Origin: Oscillospiraceae bacterium
GTDB taxonomy: Bacteria > Bacillota > Clostridia > Oscillospirales > Ruminococcaceae
Length of the DNA: 59,678 nucleotides
Direction of reading: 5' to 3'
Assembly: GCA_021769725.1 (NCBI GenBank)
Contig: JAETSI010000015.1
Coordinates: 1-59,678, forward strand
In this document: one piece after another, positions 56,941 through 59,678 of the stretch
How the letters are laid out: each line of letters starts with the position of its first letter
How positions within the stretch are numbered: position 1 is the stretch's first letter
Program-made: the position numbers and the translations under genes
The notes under the pieces: generated by a model
Databases searched by the model: none
Told to the model about the DNA's origin: nothing
The model's input: only the letters and a program-made list of their open reading frames with translations

Positions 56941-58641
56941 ATGAATATCGAGTTTAAAGCTGGTTCTTTTTCAAGTAGAACTGAAAGCATCTATAAAAGG
57001 TTGATAGCTCTATATAACAAGTTTGAAAAAAGCGAGACTGCCGATAAGCTCTCAACCGATTACGATGAATTGTCCAAAGAAGAAAAAATCACTGTTGCAT
57101 TTGTGGGGCAGTATTCCTCTGGAAAGTCAACAATTATCAAAGCTCTAACTGGAGAGAAGGATATTTTGATTGATGCTGACATAGCAACAGGAGCGGTTAC
57201 TCCATACGAATGGGGTGGCTCATTCCTCTTAGTAGATACTCCCGGGTTAAAGACGGGTGAAAAAGAGGAACATGATATTATGACAATGGAAGCAATAGAG
57301 CGCTCTGATCTTCTTGTGTATTGCATTACAAGTGATTTGTTTAGTCCTATTACAAAAAAAGATTTCAAACAGCTTGCTGAAAAGTATCGTACCAAAATAT
57401 TCCTCATGGTCAATAAAATGAACGCCGAATCCGGAGATTATAATGATTTAGTTGAGAATTATACCGATTCTATAAACAAAACATTAGCTCCAGAGTATTC
57501 AATAATTGATTTTCATCACTTCTTTGTTGACGCTAAAGACTATTTAACCGGCATAACAGATAACGATCAAGATTATATTAATGATAGCTTTTTTACTGCA
57601 TTTATAGAGAAACTGAATGAGTTCATTGAACTTCGTGGACTTAAAGGAAAACTCCTCACGCCTATCTCTATTTTGCTTGACTCTGTTGAGAACTCTTCGA
57701 TAGAAATTGAAACTGACGATCACATTAAAGAAGGCAAACGACTTATCAAAAAAATCTGTGATGTTATCGAGGAAAAGAAAAGAGCCTTTATTAAAACAGC
57801 AAATGAAGAGGTGCAAAGAACAGCAAATAAATACATCCATAAGGGTGATGATGTTGCTATGCACTTAGGGGAAAAAGGTTATGAATTTAATGAAAAAGCT
57901 TTTCAGGATTTTTCAGAACCATTAGAGGACGAACTATTCCAAAATATTCAAAAGTATTTTGAGCAATACGCCGAAGAAGTTGATGACGAAGTAACAAAAG
58001 TCATGAATTCTGAAATGGCACAGCACTTTTTTAAAGAACATAATCTAAGATTAGGCAAAGACTTTAAGGGTAGTAATAATAAAACGGAAAGACTTTCTGA
58101 GATAGAAAAAAGTGTTTCTCATGCTGCTAACGTAGCGACACCAAAGATCAATGCTTGGATTGGAAAGATAGCAAATGTCTCTGATGTAAGTAAAATATCA
58201 ATATGGACAGTAAACGGAAGTGATCTTCATAAGATCGTAAAAGATGTTGGTCACAAATTCGGATATAAGTTCAAGCCATTTGAAGCATTAAAAATCACTA
58301 AGAAAATCGCTGAGATCAGCAAGTGGATTGGTCCGATTCTTACTGGAGTAGGTGTTTTTATCGAGGGGGCAATGTGGCTTGTCGAAAAATTAGGTGAAAA
58401 GAAAACCCGAAAAGTAAAATCGGAGATCAAATCAATGTTTAATGAAGTTTCAGAGGATACGTTAAAACACTACAACGCTCAGATTTCCTCGGCTGCAAGT
58501 GAGTTTGATAAAATCAAGGACTGTTTACAAGAAGAACTTGATAAGCTTGATAGTGAATCCATAAGAAACGATGATTTCAGCCAGCAGATACTTTTAATAA
58601 AGAAAGAATTGGTTGAATTGCAACACCAAATTGAAGAATAA
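56941..58641 (+). CDS. Dynamin-like GTPase (LeoA-like)
   Basis: 566 residues; GGGAGGT precedes the ATG at 56941. G1 GQYSSGKS (56-63), switch threonine in TGAVTPYEW, DTPG (99-102) and LMVNKMNAE give a complete GTPase. It is followed by a helical stalk and a hydrophobic region (ISKWIGPILTGVGVFIEGAM) that may act as membrane paddle, then a C-terminal coiled coil. The sequence style is that of LeoA/HP0731-type bacterial dynamins. Together with the larger GTPase upstream it forms a two-gene operon, like other paired bacterial dynamins that assemble as hetero-oligomers. Confidence 0.78.
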   Translation: MNIEFKAGSFSSRTESIYKRLIALYNKFEKSETADKLSTDYDELSKEEKITVAFVGQYSSGKSTIIKALTGEKDILIDADIATGAVTPYEWGGSFLLVDTPGLKTGEKEEHDIMTMEAIERSDLLVYCITSDLFSPITKKDFKQLAEKYRTKIFLMVNKMNAESGDYNDLVENYTDSINKTLAPEYSIIDFHHFFVDAKDYLTGITDNDQDYINDSFFTAFIEKLNEFIELRGLKGKLLTPISILLDSVENSSIEIETDDHIKEGKRLIKKICDVIEEKKRAFIKTANEEVQRTANKYIHKGDDVAMHLGEKGYEFNEKAFQDFSEPLEDELFQNIQKYFEQYAEEVDDEVTKVMNSEMAQHFFKEHNLRLGKDFKGSNNKTERLSEIEKSVSHAANVATPKINAWIGKIANVSDVSKISIWTVNGSDLHKIVKDVGHKFGYKFKPFEALKITKKIAEISKWIGPILTGVGVFIEGAMWLVEKLGEKKTRKVKSEIKSMFNEVSEDTLKHYNAQISSAASEFDKIKDCLQEELDKLDSESIRNDDFSQQILLIKKELVELQHQIEE

Positions 58642-58777
58642 AAAATTCATTTTTCATGTTATAGTTTAGTTTATTTTCAAGACCATATATTGGTCACATC
58701 TACATTCCTTATATAAAGATAATTCTTTTTATTTTTTCACTTGCTTATTATAATTTATATTTTTACTCAATTGTCCC

Positions 58778-58809
58778 CACCGACAAAATATCATTGTATT
58801 TTGTCGGTG
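58778..58809 (+). terminator. Hairpin after the dynamin operon
   Basis: CACCGACAAAATA pairs perfectly with TATTTTGTCGGTG over six bases; there is no T-run behind it. The stretch 58642-58938 otherwise shows nothing recognisable. Confidence 0.5.
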
Positions 58810-58938
58810 AATAAAGAACGGTCAATTACTTATTTCCCATTAATTTTTAAGTCATCGTCGTGTTTTGAGATACAGGTTTTACACCGTGTATCGGTAGATC
58901 GTGAAACACGCCCTACCTTTTGTGAGTGATATATACAA

Positions 58939-58969
58939 AATAGGGGTGTCTTTTTCGGACACCCCTATT
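58939..58969 (-). terminator. Terminator behind the recombinase fragment
   Basis: A perfect 12-bp stem (AATAGGGGTGTC / GACACCCCTATT) lies immediately downstream of the minus-strand recombinase stop. The hairpin can act in either direction. Confidence 0.7.
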
Positions 58970-58978
58970 CGTATAATT

Positions 58979-59563
58979 TTACGCCGTTTCCTTATCCAAG
59001 AATACGCTTGCTGACCCGTCAAAATCTCCGTTCATTTCAATTTTAATATCAAGACTTTTGTCCTCATTCTGATGAATCAGAATCTGCTTGACCAACATTC
59101 TCAGGTTCACATCTGAAATTACGCCATCGGTTAGGATCTCGTCAAGCAGCTGTTTGGTACTTTTCAGCTGCTCTTTTTTCAATTTGCATACCTTGTCATA
59201 TTCAGCAAGTTCAGTAATTTTGGATTCAAAACTTTTGATTTCTTCTTCACGTTTGGCAATCATATTATTGTAAATCTCGGCGTGTTCACGGTCGCCGATA
59301 CGCTCAATTATCAAATCTTCAATCTGCTGTTTTAAAGCCGATATTTTGTCTTTTAACTGCTCAGCTCGGCGAGTATATTCGGGCTTTTTCTTAACCCAGT
59401 CCTCTATGATTTTTTCGTACTTCTCACTCTCGGCAAGAATTCTCTCACGCATATTTCTGACTTCGTCCTGAACCAATTCATCAAGCTGACTTTCTCTGAC
59501 AGTATGCGGCGTACAGAACTGCTTGCCGTAGCGGTGGTTACTGTTGCAGGTATATTCAATGTT
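58979..59563 (-). pseudogene. Large serine recombinase, 3' part cut by an IS element
   Basis: The minus-strand frame begins inside a zinc ribbon (GTNIEYTCNSNHRYGKQFCT, HTVRESQLDELVQDEV). A coiled coil (about 100 residues, EKIIEDWVKKKPEYTRRAEQ) and an end ILIHQNEDKSLDIKIEMNGD follow, the standard tail of Tn-type large serine recombinases. Upstream the frame is broken at about 59564 by the end of an IS3/IS150-like element. The catalytic half is outside the window. It probably belonged to an integrative element that carried the dynamin genes, which lie next to it. Confidence 0.8.
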
Positions 59564-59581
59564 GGTACCCTCCCCAAAAAG

Positions 59582-59610
59582 TAGACAAGAAAGATAAAAA
59601 GGGATATAAT
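59582..59610 (+). promoter_or_regulatory. Promoter inside the IS end
   Basis: TAGACA, 17 bases, TATAAT; part of the -35 overlaps the terminal repeat, as is common in insertion sequences. Confidence 0.55.
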
Positions 59611-59652
59611 AAAAGTAAACACGTCAAGAGAAAAATCAAGGAGGAAAAACCA

Positions 59653-59678
59653 ATGACAAATAAACAGCCGCAATATGA
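59653..59678 (+). CDS. Start of an IS-encoded gene (probable OrfA), partial
   Basis: AAGGAGG at 59638-59644, then ATG and MTNKQPQY before the window ends. The position behind an IS3-type terminal repeat suggests the helix-turn-helix OrfA of the element. Only eight codons are visible. Confidence 0.5.

Larger units (their letters stand above)
59564..59678 (+). mobile_element. Left end of an IS3/IS150-like element, runs off the window
   Basis: The end sequence GGTACCCTCCCCAAAAAGTAGACA resembles IS150-group terminal repeats (TGTACTG.CCCCAAAAAGTTAGACA-like). It is followed by a promoter and a gene start within 90 bases, as in these elements. It interrupts the recombinase gene. Confidence 0.6.

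Overview
The window looks like the accessory part of a Firmicutes chromosome, most likely a gut or rumen Clostridium of the Ruminococcus/Oscillospiraceae type. The grounds are strong AGGAGG-type ribosome sites, many sigma-A promoters with 17-base spacers, a paired Fe-S-scaffold-like gene and GGGtGRT gene, a C_GCAxxG_C_C protein, an XRE/sigma-region-4 fusion, and a siphovirus with large serine recombinases of the kind common in gut Clostridia. The species assignment is inference.

Layout. 1-4.6 kb: type I restriction-modification operon hsdR-hsdM-hsdS on the minus strand, cut by the window edge in hsdS. 5.1-7.1 kb: divergent rloA-rloB pair (ATPase plus TOPRIM-like partner), a likely companion defence module. 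7.15 kb: a short remnant resembling an rRNA uracil-methyltransferase (RlmD/RumA) gene, found again at 39.4 kb. 7.6-12.4 kb: capsule genes on the minus strand (CpsB phosphatase, fused Wzz/BY-kinase, a broken CapD-like epimerase/dehydratase and the 3' half of glmS). At 12382/12383 glmS breaks abruptly into the middle of a phage large-terminase gene.

12.4-36.7 kb: a defective HK97-like siphovirus prophage lacking its early half (head, connector, tail, tape measure, baseplate, lysis, serine recombinases). It carries three nonsense mutations, all C:G to T:A, and frameshifts in the capsid and the last recombinase gene. A YoeB/RelB toxin-antitoxin pair and a frameshifted DUF4062 gene sit antisense in the tail module.

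36.7-39.3 kb holds the most interesting locus: a three-gene, translationally coupled operon encoding a graspetide-type ATP-grasp ligase (EINPNGQW motif), a three-segment membrane protein, and a 127-residue acidic/Thr-rich protein with five [ST]-x-E-x-[ST]-D-x-D-[EG]-F repeats. I read it as a multi-core omega-ester peptide (RiPP) system with its own promoter.

39.8-51.6 kb is more chromosome-like: XRE-sigma regulator with membrane partner, TetR regulator with cation/proton antiporter, C_GCAxxG_C_C protein, Fe-S-scaffold-like and GGGtGRT proteins, YunG-like protein, SpoU methyltransferase, SLC13-type permease, and a TetM-like translational GTPase fused to a Rae1/YacP-type NYN nuclease. A tRNA-Leu(CAG) follows, with a broken copy in front of it.

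51.76-54.43 kb is an IS1595-family element (25-bp inverted repeats, 8-bp target duplication) with an IS110-family element nested in its transposase gene. 54.6-58.6 kb encodes two dynamin-like GTPases in one operon, a candidate membrane-acting defence or stress module. The right edge holds the 3' end of another large serine recombinase, interrupted by an IS3/IS150-like element that runs out of the window.
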